NCBI RefSeq assembly: GCF_029911635.1
Contig: NZ_JARYTI010000005.1
Coordinates: 157,584-221,583, forward strand
From: Sphingomonas sp. AR_OL41
Lineage (GTDB): Bacteria; Pseudomonadota; Alphaproteobacteria; Sphingomonadales; Sphingomonadaceae
DNA: 64,000 bases
Direction of reading: 5' to 3'
The notes under the pieces: model-generated
Seen by the model: only the letters and a program-made list of their open reading frames with translations
Databases searched by the model: none
Told to the model about the DNA's origin: nothing
Made by a program: the position numbers and the translations under genes
Shown: positions 10,318 to 19,535 of the stretch, in pieces
Layout of the letters: the number at the start of each line of letters is the position of its first letter
Numbering within the stretch: position 1 is the first letter of the stretch

Positions 10318-10422
10318 CCCTCCCCTTCAAGGGAGGGGCTAGGGGTGGGGGAGTGCGGCAAAATGTCCCGCGGCGATTGCGCGCGGCACTGCCCCACCCC
10401 AACCCCTCCCGAACGGGAGGGG
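10318..10422. repeat. Palindromic intergenic repeat inside the gcv operon
   Basis: Two inverted arms, 10318-10356 and 10386-10422, match with few mismatches. Each arm is itself a hairpin (CCCTCCCC-TTCAA-GGGAGGGG on the left, CCCCTCCC-GAAC-GGGAGGGG on the right), around a 29-base centre. It sits between gcvH and gcvPA. It resembles the repeat at 31767-31878 in arm design, so the two look like members of one family. Possible roles are mRNA stabilisation or partial termination; this is inference. Confidence 0.8.
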
Positions 10423-10432
10423 CAAAATCAGC

Positions 10433-10804
10433 TCACAGCTTCGCGACGAACGCCTCATAGGCGGCTTCGTCCATCAGGTCCTCGACCTCGCTCGGATCAG
10501 ACAACGTCAACTTGAAGAACCAGCCGTCACCTTCCGGCTCCTCGTTGACGAGGCCCGGTGTGTCGCTGAGCGCGGCATTGCCTTCCAGCACGGTGCCCGA
10601 CACCGGCGTGTAGACATCCGAGGCGGCCTTGACCGATTCAACCACCGCGGCCTCGTCGCCCTTGGTCAGCACCTTGCCGTCCTCGGGCACCTCGACGAAC
10701 ACAATGTCGCCAAGCTGGCCCTGCGCATATTCGGAAATGCCGACGGTCCCGATATCGCCGTCGACATCGACCCATTCATGATCTTCGGTATAATAACGGC
10801 TCAT
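10433..10804 (-). CDS. gcvH: Glycine cleavage system H protein
   Basis: Small lipoyl carrier that shuttles the aminomethyl intermediate between P, T and L proteins. 123 residues from the ATG at 10804, preceded by a strong GGAGG (minus strand, within 10811-10817); the longer reading from 10843 would run into gcvT and is rejected. The lipoylation lysine is in the [10 protein letters not shown] segment near residue 60. It starts two bases after the gcvT stop. Confidence 0.95.
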   Translation of the reverse strand: MSRYYTEDHEWVDVDGDIGTVGISEYAQGQLGDIVFVEVPEDGKVLTKGDEAAVVESVKAASDVYTPVSGTVLEGNAALSDTPGLVNEEPEGDGWFFKLTLSDPSEVEDLMDEAAYEAFVAKL

Positions 10805-10805
10805 C

Positions 10806-11951
10806 TCACTTGCCTCCTGTGCGGACGTAGCGGTGGGGAACAAAGGGCATTGCGGTCACGGTCGCCTGATGGACCTTGCCGCGTTGCGTCAGTTGAATCT
10901 TCGTGCCGGGCGCGGCCATTGCCGCCGGCACATAGGCCATGGCGATCGCCGCCCCGACGCTGGGTGCGAAGCCGCCCGAGGTGACCTTGCCGACATCGGA
11001 GCCGTCGCGGTCGAGCACGGCGGCGCCCTCGCGCACCGGCTGGCGCCCTTCGATCAGCAGCCCGACACGCTTGATCACCGCGCCCTGCTCGCGCTCGATC
11101 ATGATGCGCTCATGCCCGGGGAAACCGCCCTCGTCGCGACGGCGCTTCGACAGCGCGAAGCCGAGATCGGCCATCACCGGCGTGATGTCGGGATCGAGGT
11201 CGTGCCCATAAAGCGGCAACCCTGCCTCGAGCCGCAACGAATCGCGCGCGCCCAGGCCGATCGGCTTTACCTCAGGCTCCGCGCACAGCAGGTCGGCGAT
11301 CCGCTCGGCCTCGTTCGCGTCGATCGAAATCTCGAACCCGTCCTCGCCGGTATAGCCCGAGCGGCTGATCCAGGCCTCGGCGCCGGCGAGCTCGAAGCGA
11401 CCACCCATCATGAAACTGAGCGCCTCGAGCGGCCACTCGCCCGTCACATGCCGCTTCAGCGCATCGAACGCCTTCGGGCCCTGCAACGCCAGCAAGGCGC
11501 GCTCGTCGAGCTGGTTGATGGTGATTTCGTCGGGCAGTTCATCACGAAGATGCGCAATGTCGTCATATTTCACCGCGCCATTGACGACCATGTAGATCCC
11601 GCCCGGCCAGCGGCTGATCATCAGATCGTCGAGAATGCCGCCATTGTCGGCGAGCAGCAGCGAATAGCGCATCCGCCCGAGCGCCAGGCCCTTTACATCG
11701 GCCGGCAGCACCGCTTCCAGGGCCTCGTCGAGCCCGTCGCCGCTGATCAGCAACTGGCCCATATGGCTGACATCGAACAGGCCGGCGGAGTCGCGCGTCC
11801 ACAGATGCTCGGCCATGATGCCTTCATACTGCACCGGCATGTGATAGCCCGCGAACGGCACCATCCGCGCGCCGCGCGCACGATGCCAGGCATCGAGCGG
11901 GAGCGTCTCGGTTTCGATGTCGATATAGCCGTCGGTTGCGTCGTCGCTCAT
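10806..11951 (-). CDS. gcvT: Aminomethyltransferase (glycine cleavage T protein)
   Basis: Transfers the methylene group from aminomethyl-GcvH to tetrahydrofolate and releases ammonia. 381 residues; the folate-binding fold is indicated by [12 protein letters not shown] near residue 35, F-D-V-S-H-M-G-Q near residue 60, and [13 protein letters not shown] near residue 195 with the conserved acidic residues. First gene of the gcv operon, with CGGAG eight bases before the ATG, directly downstream of the glycine riboswitch. Confidence 0.95.
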   Translation of the reverse strand: MSDDATDGYIDIETETLPLDAWHRARGARMVPFAGYHMPVQYEGIMAEHLWTRDSAGLFDVSHMGQLLISGDGLDEALEAVLPADVKGLALGRMRYSLLLADNGGILDDLMISRWPGGIYMVVNGAVKYDDIAHLRDELPDEITINQLDERALLALQGPKAFDALKRHVTGEWPLEALSFMMGGRFELAGAEAWISRSGYTGEDGFEISIDANEAERIADLLCAEPEVKPIGLGARDSLRLEAGLPLYGHDLDPDITPVMADLGFALSKRRRDEGGFPGHERIMIEREQGAVIKRVGLLIEGRQPVREGAAVLDRDGSDVGKVTSGGFAPSVGAAIAMAYVPAAMAAPGTKIQLTQRGKVHQATVTAMPFVPHRYVRTGGK

Positions 11952-12012
11952 GCCGTCTCCGGGTCGAGGGTGCCACGGCGGAGAACGGCCCCGAAAGGCC
12001 TTTGATCCACCG

Positions 12013-12199
12013 CCCCCTCTGTCACGGAACCTGAGAGCTTTGACCGCCTGCGCGGCTTACACCTTCGGTGGCCCCGCCGTGGCGGAGCGCTTTCCAGAGT
12101 GTCGATTCGGCGCGCGCGGTCCGGGTTGCCTGAGAGATTCCGGGGCGGTTGCTCCTTCGGCGCCCTGGCTCCAAGTCCAGGGTCTCTCCCGCGCGTGCC
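12013..12199 (-). promoter_or_regulatory. Tandem glycine riboswitch upstream of gcvT
   Basis: Read leftward, the leader shows two successive glycine aptamers. The first begins GCGGGAGAGAC, carries GCCGAAGGAGCAA, and ends ATCTCTCAGGCAA. The second has ACTCTGGAAAG, CCACCGAAGGTGTAAGCC and AGCTCTCAGG. The paired GGAGAG / CTCTCAGG ends and the two CCGAAGG cores are the known hallmarks of this class. It lies about 60 bases before the gcvT start. In this class glycine normally turns the glycine cleavage genes on. A small GGCC-tttcgg-GGCC stem close to the start codon may belong to the expression platform; that part is inference. Confidence 0.93.
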
Positions 12200-12338
12200 C
12201 ATGACGGTTGCCCGCCATCGACGCGCCCGGTTTGACGCGCCGCAGCATGCGAGTCAATCGCCGTGCCGGCCTTTGCCAAAAAATGCCTCGGCACCACGCG
12301 CCATCGACGTCTGATCGCCTGAGAAAGGTAGAAGAGTG

Positions 12339-12489
12339 GTTCGCGCAGAGGCGCGGAAGCGCAGAGCGAATCTGCGCGAATTCGCGCGTCAAGCGCCTCT
12401 CAAACCTCGCGTTTTCGCGATAGAAGTTTTATCCATGCGAAGGCGCGAAGAGCAAAAACTCCTCTGCGCCTCAGCGCCTCTGCGCGAAC
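12339..12489. repeat. Intergenic repeat with interrupted GC-rich direct units
   Basis: Fifteen-base perfect terminal inverted repeats, GTTCGCGCAGAGGCG (12339-12353) and CGCCTCTGCGCGAAC (12475-12489), with further degenerate units such as GCGAAGGCGCGAAGAG inside. This is the same style of element as 47405-47574 (units like GTTCACGCGGAGACGCGGAG). Such sequences are common in intergenic DNA of many proteobacteria. The rest of the 331-base gap between the riboswitch and the next gene shows nothing else. No protein is encoded here. Confidence 0.75.
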
Positions 12490-12530
12490 AAATAAACTTC
12501 AGGCCGAGCGACCTGCGATCTCGCACGTTT

Positions 12531-13172
12531 TCAGCGCGTCGCGTTATACTTCAGCTGTGCCTCGGTGAGCTGGAAGCCGACCAGCGCCTCGAAGGTCGCG
12601 CGCAGCACTGCCTGGCGGATTTCCGGGCGCGTCAGCGGGTCGGTCGCGGCATCCTGGTCCCCGGCCTTGCGCTTCTCGGTCAGCTTGCGGCGGACGTCAT
12701 CGGGCAAGGTCGCGGCAGCGCGCGACACGACCGAGGTTGCCGTCCCGCTTGCCGTGGCGCGATCGCGTCCGGCATCGAAATGCACCACGACATGGCCGAT
12801 GCGCTTGGCGACGACGGCGCTATCGCCCTGCACGACGCTGATGAAATAGGGGAAGCTGACGTCGCGCGGCGCGTCGCTGCGAGCCCGGCGCGCCTGGATG
12901 TCGAACGTCACCACCGTCTGGATGTCCGGGCCGGACGCGTCATAGCAGGTCGAGCGTACATGGGTCATCGTGGCCGACACGTCGATCGCCGACGCGTCGA
13001 CGCTGCCAACCGGATCGAACAGCGTGATATCGCCGGTCGCCGCGGGAATCGCGACCGCGGGGCAAGCCGAGCGGACCGCGGTGATACCGCCCGTTTCGTC
13101 GAGCTCGCCGGCATGCCGACACCCCGCCGCCAGCAGTAGCACGAGGGGAAGGGCTGATTTCCAGGCTGTCAC
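12531..13172 (-). CDS. Hypothetical lipoprotein
   Basis: About 213 residues from a GTG at 13172; other in-frame starts lie at 13178, 13184, 13220 and 13244, and the longest readings would invade the ispH promoter, so the start is uncertain. The N terminus has a hydrophobic stretch ending L-L-A-A-G-C, a good lipobox. The rest is a soluble beta-rich domain of no family I recognise, with one more Cys pair (R-S-A-C and R-S-T-C) that may form a disulphide in the periplasm. The C-terminal segment is helical and charged. Confidence 0.6.
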   Translation of the reverse strand: MTAWKSALPLVLLLAAGCRHAGELDETGGITAVRSACPAVAIPAATGDITLFDPVGSVDASAIDVSATMTHVRSTCYDASGPDIQTVVTFDIQARRARSDAPRDVSFPYFISVVQGDSAVVAKRIGHVVVHFDAGRDRATASGTATSVVSRAAATLPDDVRRKLTEKRKAGDQDAATDPLTRPEIRQAVLRATFEALVGFQLTEAQLKYNATR

Positions 13173-13292
13173 GGGCACACGCACCTTATCACACAGGAAG
13201 GGGCCGCAAGCATATCGCATCGGCCCCGGAACGATGGTCACCATAGGAAGCGCCTTTCACGGGCGCAAGCAATCGCGTAGGGGCAACGCGCA

Positions 13293-14249
13293 ATGACCGA
13301 CGCTCCCAAGCCCCCGCTGACCCTGCTGATCGCCGCGCCGCGCGGCTTTTGCGCCGGCGTCGACCGCGCCATCCAGATCGTCGAGCTGGCGATCGAGAAA
13401 TATGGTGCGCCGGTCTATGTCCGCCACGAGATCGTCCACAACAAGTTCGTCGTCGACACGCTGAAAGCGAAAGGCGCGATCTTCGTCGAGGAGCTCGACG
13501 AGGTGCCCGACGGCGTGACCGTGGTGTTTTCCGCGCATGGCGTGCCCAAGGCAATTCCCGCCGAAGCGGCGGGTCGCGGCCTCGCTTATCTCGATGCAAC
13601 CTGCCCGCTGGTGTCCAAGGTCCATCGCCAGGCGGAGCGTCTCGTCGCCGCGGGTCGTCACATCCTCTTCATCGGCCACGCCGGCCATCCCGAGGTTATC
13701 GGCACTTTCGGCCAGGTGCCGGCCGGCTCCATGACGCTGATCGAAACGCTGGAGGATGTCGCGAACCTCGCGCCCGCCGACGTCGCCAACCTCGCCTTTC
13801 TTACCCAGACGACGCTGTCAGTCGACGACACTGCCGATATGGTCGCCGCCTTGCAGCGCCGTTTTCCGTCGATCGAGGCGCCACGTGGCGAGGACATCTG
13901 TTACGCAACGTCGAACCGCCAGGCCGCGGTCAAGGCGATCGCCAGCCGGTGCGACGCCATGCTGGTGATCGGCGCGCCCAATTCGTCGAACTCGCTGCGC
14001 CTCGCCGAAGTCTCCGAGCGAGAGGGCACTCGGGCGCGCTTGATCGAACGCGCCGGCGACCTCGACCCGGCGTTTCTCGACGGTGTCAGAACGCTCGGCA
14101 TCACCGCCGGCGCTTCCGCACCGGAATTACTGGTGCGCGAACTGGTGACCAAGCTCGCCGAGCGCTTTACGATCGACGAGCAGGAAGTCGAGGCAACCCG
14201 CGAGACGGTGTCGTTCAAGCTGCCGCGCGGCCTCGAAATCGCCGCCTGA
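13293..14249 (+). CDS. ispH: 4-hydroxy-3-methylbut-2-enyl diphosphate reductase
   Basis: Last step of the MEP pathway: reduces HMBPP to IPP and DMAPP using a 4Fe-4S cluster. 318 residues. The three cluster cysteines are visible in [22 protein letters not shown] and [10 protein letters not shown], and the catalytic-loop segment S-N-S-L-R-L is intact. It is the first gene of a tight rightward group with thrB (4 bases on) and rnhA. Confidence 0.95.
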   Translation: MTDAPKPPLTLLIAAPRGFCAGVDRAIQIVELAIEKYGAPVYVRHEIVHNKFVVDTLKAKGAIFVEELDEVPDGVTVVFSAHGVPKAIPAEAAGRGLAYLDATCPLVSKVHRQAERLVAAGRHILFIGHAGHPEVIGTFGQVPAGSMTLIETLEDVANLAPADVANLAFLTQTTLSVDDTADMVAALQRRFPSIEAPRGEDICYATSNRQAAVKAIASRCDAMLVIGAPNSSNSLRLAEVSEREGTRARLIERAGDLDPAFLDGVRTLGITAGASAPELLVRELVTKLAERFTIDEQEVEATRETVSFKLPRGLEIAA

Positions 14250-14253
14250 GCCG

Positions 14254-15210
14254 ATGGCCGTCTACACGCAGGTATCGGCGGAGGCGCTGGCGCGCTTCCT
14301 GGCGGGCTTTGACCATGGCGAACTCGTGTCCGCCAAAGGCATCGCCGAGGGCGTCGAGAACAGCAATTATCTCGTCGACACGACGACCGGGCGGTTCATC
14401 CTCACGCTCTACGAAAAGCGCGTATCGGCCGCCGACCTGCCCTTCTTCATGGCCATGCTCGATCACCTTGCCGTGCGCGGCAACCCGGTGCCGCGCGCGC
14501 TGCCCGACCGCGATGGCGTGGTCATCCACACACTCGAAGGCCGGCCCGCCTGTCTGATAGAATTCCTCACCGGTGTTTCGGTGTCGCATCCGACGCCGGC
14601 TCAGGCGCACGCTGCCGGCGCCTCGATGGGCCGGATGCATACCGGCCTCGCCGATTTCACCGGCGAACGACCTAACACACTCGGCCCTGACGGCTGGGCC
14701 GAGCTGCTCGCGCGCTGCGGGCGCGATCTCGACTCGATCGAACCCGGCCTGTTCGATCGTGTATCGTCGTCGCTGGGCCGTGTACTTGCGGCCTGGCCGA
14801 ACAGCCTCCCCCACGCGGCGATCCATGCCGATCTCTTCCCCGACAATGTCCTGATGCTGGGCGATCGCGTGACCGGGCTGATCGACTTCTATTTCGCCTG
14901 CACCGATATTCGCGCCTACGACCTCGCCGTGATGCATTCGGCCTGGGCATTCGATGCACTCGGCGTGCCGTGCGACCCTGCGGTCGGTGCCGCGCTCATT
15001 GCCGGCTATGACGCGAGCTTCGGCCTGGCCGACGAAGAACGTGCAGCGCTCGCCACACTGGCGCAGGGCGCCTGCATCCGCTTCCTGCTGACCCGCGCCT
15101 GGGACTGGCTCAACACCCCCGCCGATGCGCTGGTGACGCGGAAGGACCCGCTCGCCTATCTGCGCCGTCTCGACCATTATGAACGCTACGGATCGACGCT
15201 TTTCGCATGA
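14254..15210 (+). CDS. thrB: Homoserine kinase (APH-fold type)
   Basis: Phosphorylates homoserine in threonine synthesis. 318 residues of the aminoglycoside-phosphotransferase-like ThrB class found in alphaproteobacteria and pseudomonads, not the GHMP class. The kinase core is seen in [11 protein letters not shown] (phosphate loop), [10 protein letters not shown] (catalytic loop with Asp and Asn) and L-I-D-F-Y-F-A-C (metal-binding Asp). Lies between ispH and rnhA; the rnhA ATG overlaps its stop by four bases. Confidence 0.92.
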   Translation: MAVYTQVSAEALARFLAGFDHGELVSAKGIAEGVENSNYLVDTTTGRFILTLYEKRVSAADLPFFMAMLDHLAVRGNPVPRALPDRDGVVIHTLEGRPACLIEFLTGVSVSHPTPAQAHAAGASMGRMHTGLADFTGERPNTLGPDGWAELLARCGRDLDSIEPGLFDRVSSSLGRVLAAWPNSLPHAAIHADLFPDNVLMLGDRVTGLIDFYFACTDIRAYDLAVMHSAWAFDALGVPCDPAVGAALIAGYDASFGLADEERAALATLAQGACIRFLLTRAWDWLNTPADALVTRKDPLAYLRRLDHYERYGSTLFA

Positions 15211-15653
15211 CCGAACTGACCAAAGTCGAAATTTTCACCGATGGTGCCTGCAAGGGCAATCCCGGCCCGGGCGGCTGGGGTGTGGTGATTCGTTCGGGCA
15301 CGACCGAACGCGAACTGTCGGGCGGCGAAAAGTTGACCACCAACAACCGCATGGAAATGACGGCGGCGATCGAGGGGCTCAACGCGCTCAAGCGGCCGTG
15401 CCATGTGACGCTGTCGACCGACAGCCGCTATGTGATGGACGGGCTGACCAAGTGGATCAAGGGGTGGCAGCGCAACGGCTGGCGCACCGCAGACAAGAAG
15501 CCGGTCAAGAATGCCGAACTATGGCAGGCGCTGCTCGAAGCCGCCAAGCCGCACCGCATCGACTGGCAATGGGTCAAGGGCCATGCCGGCCATCCCGAGA
15601 ATGAACGGGCTGACCGGCTGGCAAGCAACGCGGCGGACGCCGCGCGCGGTTAG
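15207..15653 (+). CDS. rnhA: Ribonuclease HI
   Basis: Cuts the RNA strand of RNA-DNA hybrids. 148 residues with all catalytic acids: Asp in [16 protein letters not shown], Glu in N-N-R-M-E-M, Asp in S-T-D-S-R-Y-V and the C-terminal Asp in E-N-E-R-A-D. The His of G-H-A-G-H-P-E is also present. Translationally coupled to thrB by an ATGA overlap. Confidence 0.95.
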   Translation: MTELTKVEIFTDGACKGNPGPGGWGVVIRSGTTERELSGGEKLTTNNRMEMTAAIEGLNALKRPCHVTLSTDSRYVMDGLTKWIKGWQRNGWRTADKKPVKNAELWQALLEAAKPHRIDWQWVKGHAGHPENERADRLASNAADAARG

Positions 15654-15667
15654 ATCGCGCTGTCAGA

Positions 15668-15835
15668 TCATTCCTGCGGCGCGGTTGGGCCGTTTTTCAG
15701 GATCGAATCGATCGCATTCTGGGCCGAGGCCTTGCTCGAATAACCTTCGGTCCACCAGATCAACTCGCTGTTATATTTGAACTTGGCGACATACTCGCCC
15801 GCCTTGTTCTGCTCGATGACGAATTTGTGTGCCAT
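15668..15835 (-). CDS. DUF1508 (YegP-like) small protein
   Basis: A 55-residue protein: starts M-A-H-K-F-V-I-E-Q-N-K-A-G-E-Y and contains W-W-T-E-G-Y-S-S-K-A-S-A-Q-N-A-I-D-S-I-L-K-N, the single DUF1508 repeat, whose usual signature is F-x-G-E-x-Y-x-x-K-x-x-x-x-x-x-I-x-x-I-x-x-N. The minus-strand leader has a GGAG motif near 15842-15845. Function of the family is unknown. It lies tail to tail with rnhA, 14 bases away. Confidence 0.85.
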   Translation of the reverse strand: MAHKFVIEQNKAGEYVAKFKYNSELIWWTEGYSSKASAQNAIDSILKNGPTAPQE

Positions 15836-15880
15836 GATTCATCTCCTTAGGGCCGGTCGAGACTAGCGTGGGCAGTTTCG

Positions 15881-16978
15881 TTACGCCAGCGAACGAAAGC
15901 GGTCCGGCGCATATCGCATAGGATCGATCGCAGCGACGAAGGCTTCGGGCGAGACACCGAGCAGCAACGATGCCGCCAGCGCCGCCGCCGCCGGCGCAGT
16001 CTGGATGCCGAACCCGCCCTGCCCTGCGCACCAGAAGAAGCCGGGCGCCGTCGGATCGAAGCCGTAGACGGGCAGGCGATCGGGCGCGAAGCTGCGCAAG
16101 CCGGCCCAGCGATGCTCGACCCGCTCGACCTGCCAGTCGACGACACGCTCGAAACGATCGATCGCGATCGCGATGTCGATCTCCTCGGGCTGGGCATCGC
16201 CCGGTTCGGCGGTAATCTCGTCATGCGGACTGAGCCATAGTCGACCGCCAGCTTCGGGCTTGAAGTAGAAGGTGCCGCCAATGTCGGAAACAAGCGGCAG
16301 TTTCTCCGGGGGCGCCGGATTGGTGCGCAACTGCACCATGGTACGCCGAAAGGGGCTGATCCCCAGCGGCGCCACCCCCGCACACGCCGCAACCTGGTCG
16401 GCCCATGCCCCTGCGGCATCGACCAGGATCGTCGCCGCGACCGGCTCGTCGTTCCCGATGTCGATCCGCCACAGATCGCCTGCGCGTACGGCGCCGCGCA
16501 TGGCGCTGCCGAGCAGCAATTGCCCGCCATGTCTCCGCGCCGTGGCAAGGAACGCGGCGTGCAACCCTGCGACGTCGATATAGGCGCAGCTTCGCTCCAG
16601 CACGCCTAGAGTCCACTCGGCGCGCAGCCCGGGCACGATGCCATGCGGGTCCACCGCATCAAGGATAACACCGCTGCCCTCGAACTCGGCAAGGAATGCG
16701 TCGATCTTCGCCGCGTCGTCGCGACGGCCGATCTGCAGCGCACCGAGCGGATCGAGAAATCCGCCGGCGCTCAGAGCGTCTCCCGACGCCGAGGTCAGCG
16801 GCTGGACATGCGGTCCACCATAGGTTTCTGACCAGAAGGCGGCGGAACGACCGGTAGCATGAAAGCCAGGCCGCTCCTCAGACTCAAGAATCACGATGCT
16901 GGCATGCGGCGCGACTACCGCCGCCAGACTGGCCCCGGCAATACCGGCGCCGATAATGGCGATGTCGTAGCGCGCCAA
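15881..16978 (-). CDS. FAD-dependent oxidoreductase (DAO family)
   Basis: Likely a D-amino-acid or glycine oxidase/dehydrogenase-type flavoenzyme; the substrate is not predictable. From a TTG start at 16978 it has 365 residues beginning L-A-R-Y-D-I-A-I-I-G-A-G-I-A-G-A-S, the FAD Rossmann motif. The TTG is chosen because GAGG lies eight bases before it and because longer readings contain 49 Arg/Cys-rich residues that overlap the upstream gene. The C-terminal segment W-C-A-G-Q-G-G-F-G-I-Q-T-A-P-A is the usual second FAD contact. Co-transcribed with the hydrolase just upstream (4-base gap). Confidence 0.78.
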   Translation of the reverse strand: MARYDIAIIGAGIAGASLAAVVAPHASIVILESEERPGFHATGRSAAFWSETYGGPHVQPLTSASGDALSAGGFLDPLGALQIGRRDDAAKIDAFLAEFEGSGVILDAVDPHGIVPGLRAEWTLGVLERSCAYIDVAGLHAAFLATARRHGGQLLLGSAMRGAVRAGDLWRIDIGNDEPVAATILVDAAGAWADQVAACAGVAPLGISPFRRTMVQLRTNPAPPEKLPLVSDIGGTFYFKPEAGGRLWLSPHDEITAEPGDAQPEEIDIAIAIDRFERVVDWQVERVEHRWAGLRSFAPDRLPVYGFDPTAPGFFWCAGQGGFGIQTAPAAAALAASLLLGVSPEAFVAAIDPMRYAPDRFRSLA

Positions 16979-16982
16979 GCGA

Positions 16983-17927
16983 TCAGCCTCGTTGCGCGCG
17001 CGCGGCGAGGAACAGGTCGATCTCGCCGATCGCGCGATTGCGCACCGAATCCGCCTCGCGCAGCACCTCGTGCGCTGCTTCCTTGCCGAAGCGCACCACG
17101 CGCACGTCGGGCAGCTTGGCCGCAACCGTCAGCGCCGCCTTGGGATCCACCAGCTGGTCGGCGTCGGCGACCAGCATCAGCACCGGCACGCGCATCGCCT
17201 TGAGTCGTGGATCGGCGCGCAACAGGCGAGTCGATGCGAATGCCTGCATCACCCAGCGCCAGCTCGGGGGCCCGAGCACCAGGGCGGGATCGGATTGCTG
17301 CCAGAAAAGTTCGTCTTCGTATCGGCTCGGATCATGCGTCAGCAGGGCAAGCCGCGTCTCGCGCATCGCCGGGCCCTCGTTGCTCTTCCATGCCGCGCGC
17401 GAGGAATTGCCGACACCACCGAGAAGGCGCGCGAGCCTCTCGCCGAGCGCGGCACCGATCGGGCTGTGCAGCCCCAGCATCGGCGCGATGAGCACTGCGG
17501 CAACCGGCGTAATTGCCTGCTCGACCAGCGCGCGCAGGACGATGTGGCCGCCCATCGAATGCGCCATCACGACCTGCGGGCCCGCCGCCTGCGGTGTCCA
17601 TGTCGCCCAGAATGCGCGAATATCCGAGACGAAGGTCGCGAAATCGTCGATGTCGCCGACATGCGGATCGGACGAAACCCGGCCCGACCCACCTTGCCCG
17701 CGCCAGTCGAGCGACGTGATCGACCATCCCTGGCCATGCCAGTGCGCAATCGCTTCAAGATATTTCTCGAACAGGTCGCCGCGACCCGCCTGGAACAGGA
17801 TCGAGCCGCGCGGCGTGCCCTCCGCCGGCCAGTCAAAGCGACGAAAATTCCAGCCGTCGGGGCCGGTCCAGCGCGAGACGCGGGCACCGGCGGGGATCGC
17901 GCGGCGATACAGTGTCGGGGAAACCAT
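16983..17927 (-). CDS. Alpha/beta hydrolase (monoacylglycerol lipase/lysophospholipase-like)
   Basis: About 314 residues from the ATG at 17927; an ATG at 17954 is also possible. The nucleophile elbow is A-H-S-M-G-G-H, with the upstream D-W-R-G-Q-G-G-S-G-R loop characteristic of the PldB/monoglyceride-lipase group. The catalytic Asp is likely in V-A-D-A-D-Q-L-V-D and the His in K-E-A-A-H-E-V-L. It is divergent from cpaA and precedes the FAD oxidoreductase, but their joint role is unclear. Confidence 0.82.
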   Translation of the reverse strand: MVSPTLYRRAIPAGARVSRWTGPDGWNFRRFDWPAEGTPRGSILFQAGRGDLFEKYLEAIAHWHGQGWSITSLDWRGQGGSGRVSSDPHVGDIDDFATFVSDIRAFWATWTPQAAGPQVVMAHSMGGHIVLRALVEQAITPVAAVLIAPMLGLHSPIGAALGERLARLLGGVGNSSRAAWKSNEGPAMRETRLALLTHDPSRYEDELFWQQSDPALVLGPPSWRWVMQAFASTRLLRADPRLKAMRVPVLMLVADADQLVDPKAALTVAAKLPDVRVVRFGKEAAHEVLREADSVRNRAIGEIDLFLAARAQRG

Positions 17928-17974
17928 GGGGCTGGTTACTTTTTGGAAAGCCATGGCGTCTAGACAAATTACCG

Positions 17975-18448
17975 ATGGGTGGCTTCAATCTGAATATCGC
18001 GCTCCTGGCAGCGCTCGTGCTGTTGCTCGTGTCAGCGGGCATCCAGGACGCGCGCACGCGTGAAATCGCCAATTGGAAGAATGCCGCGATCCTCGCTTTG
18101 GCACCGCTCTGGTGGTGGTCGAACGGCCTTGCCCTGATGCCCGACATCGCCATCCAGCTGGCGCTGGGCGGCGTGGTCTTCGCGTTGTTCTGCGTCGCCT
18201 TCTACTGCAACTGGATGGGCGGTGGCGACGTCAAGATGATCGGCGCGCTCGCTTTGTGGCTGCCCTTCGAGGCGCTTGCCTGGATGTTGATCGTCATGTC
18301 GCTGCTCGGCGGCGTGCTGACGCTGATCCTCGTCGTCGAGCGCCGCGTCCTGCGCAAGGAGGGCGTGCCCGAGATTCCCTATGGCGTCGCCATCGCGATC
18401 GCCGGACTCTTCGCGATCCGCGAACCACTTATTAACCACTTGTCGTGA
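17975..18448 (+). CDS. cpaA: Prepilin peptidase of the Flp/Tad pilus
   Basis: Aspartic membrane protease (A24 family) that cleaves Flp pilins. From the ATG at 17975 it is 157 residues, nearly all membrane helices. The two catalytic aspartates are present: D in G-I-Q-D-A-R-T-R-E-I and D in the G-G-G-D-V-K-M motif. An earlier in-frame ATG at 17912 adds a Trp/Lys-rich tail that overlaps the divergent gene, so I reject it. First gene of the pilus cluster. Confidence 0.88.
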   Translation: MGGFNLNIALLAALVLLLVSAGIQDARTREIANWKNAAILALAPLWWWSNGLALMPDIAIQLALGGVVFALFCVAFYCNWMGGGDVKMIGALALWLPFEALAWMLIVMSLLGGVLTLILVVERRVLRKEGVPEIPYGVAIAIAGLFAIREPLINHLS

Positions 18449-18496
18449 TGATTAACGCGGCATCAATCGCGCCGCGCCCGAAAGGCCAGATACGTC

Positions 18497-19534
18497 ATGG
18501 ATAGTCGCAAGATCATTCTCCTGGTAGGTGCGCTGCTCGTCGCCGGCCTGACCGCGTTCATGGCGCGCAGCCTGATTTCGGGCAGCGCCGCGCCGACCGC
18601 CAGCGCGGCCGCCGCGGCACCGGTCGACGGCCCCGAGGTCCTCGTCGCAACCCGCGCACTGCCGATCGGCACGATCCTCGACGCCACCGCACTCAAATTT
18701 CAGCCCTGGCCCAAGGAACTGGTCGACGGGGCGTATTTCATCAAGTCGACCACCGACCTGAAATCGCTGCAGGGCACCGTCGTGCGCAACGCGATCACCG
18801 CCGGTGCGCCGATCACCCAGGGCATGCTGGTCAAGCCCGGCGATCGTGGCTTCCTCGCCGCGGCGCTCGGCCCGGGCATGCGCGCTGTCACCGTGCCGGT
18901 GTCGGTGCAGACCGGCGTCGCCGGCTTCGTCTTTCCGGGCGACCGGATCGATCTGGTGCTGACGCAGACCGTCCCGGGCGGCGGCGACGGCCCGCCGCTT
19001 AAGGTTTCCGAAACGGTGATGCGCAACCTGCGCGTGCTGGCGACCGACCAGCGCACCGACAACACCACGGGTGAGGACGGCAAGTCGATCGTCAAGACAT
19101 TCTCCAACGTGACGATCGAGGCGACGCCGAAGATCGCCGAGCAGATCGCCGTTGCGCAGACCCTCGGCTCGCTTTCGCTGTCGTTGCGCAGTCTCGCCGA
19201 CAACGGCCAGGAACTCGAACAGGCGATCGCCAGCGGTGATGTCCGTGTGCCCGAAGGTACCGATCCCAAGTCCGAAAAAGCCATGCTGGTCCAGCTCGCG
19301 ACCCAGCCTCAGACAGGCAATTCGACCTTCGCGACGGGCGCCGACGTCTCGCGCTTCCAGCGCCGCACGGTGCCCGGCAAGCCTCCCGTCACGCTCGCTG
19401 TCGGCGGCGTTGCGGGTGGCGCGACCGCGCCGGGTGGAGGCGCATATCCAGGATCCGCCGTGGCGCGGGGGCCGATCGTGCACGTGGCACGCGGCGTGAA
19501 CGTGACCGATGTAGCGGTCGGGGGGAACAAGTAG
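18497..19534 (+). CDS. cpaB: Flp pilus assembly protein CpaB/RcpC
   Basis: 345 residues with an N-terminal membrane anchor (about residues 5-26), an SAF domain (V-L-V-A-T-R-A-L-P-I-G-T-I-L near residue 50) and an RcpC domain (V-T-V-P-V-S-V-Q-T-G-V-A-G-F-V-F-P-G-D-R-I-D, near residue 135). It is a periplasmic subunit that stabilises the secretin. Ends with a Gly/Ala-rich tail. Starts 48 bases after cpaA and two bases before cpaC. Confidence 0.92.
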   Translation: MDSRKIILLVGALLVAGLTAFMARSLISGSAAPTASAAAAAPVDGPEVLVATRALPIGTILDATALKFQPWPKELVDGAYFIKSTTDLKSLQGTVVRNAITAGAPITQGMLVKPGDRGFLAAALGPGMRAVTVPVSVQTGVAGFVFPGDRIDLVLTQTVPGGGDGPPLKVSETVMRNLRVLATDQRTDNTTGEDGKSIVKTFSNVTIEATPKIAEQIAVAQTLGSLSLSLRSLADNGQELEQAIASGDVRVPEGTDPKSEKAMLVQLATQPQTGNSTFATGADVSRFQRRTVPGKPPVTLAVGGVAGGATAPGGGAYPGSAVARGPIVHVARGVNVTDVAVGGNK

Positions 19535-19535
19535 G

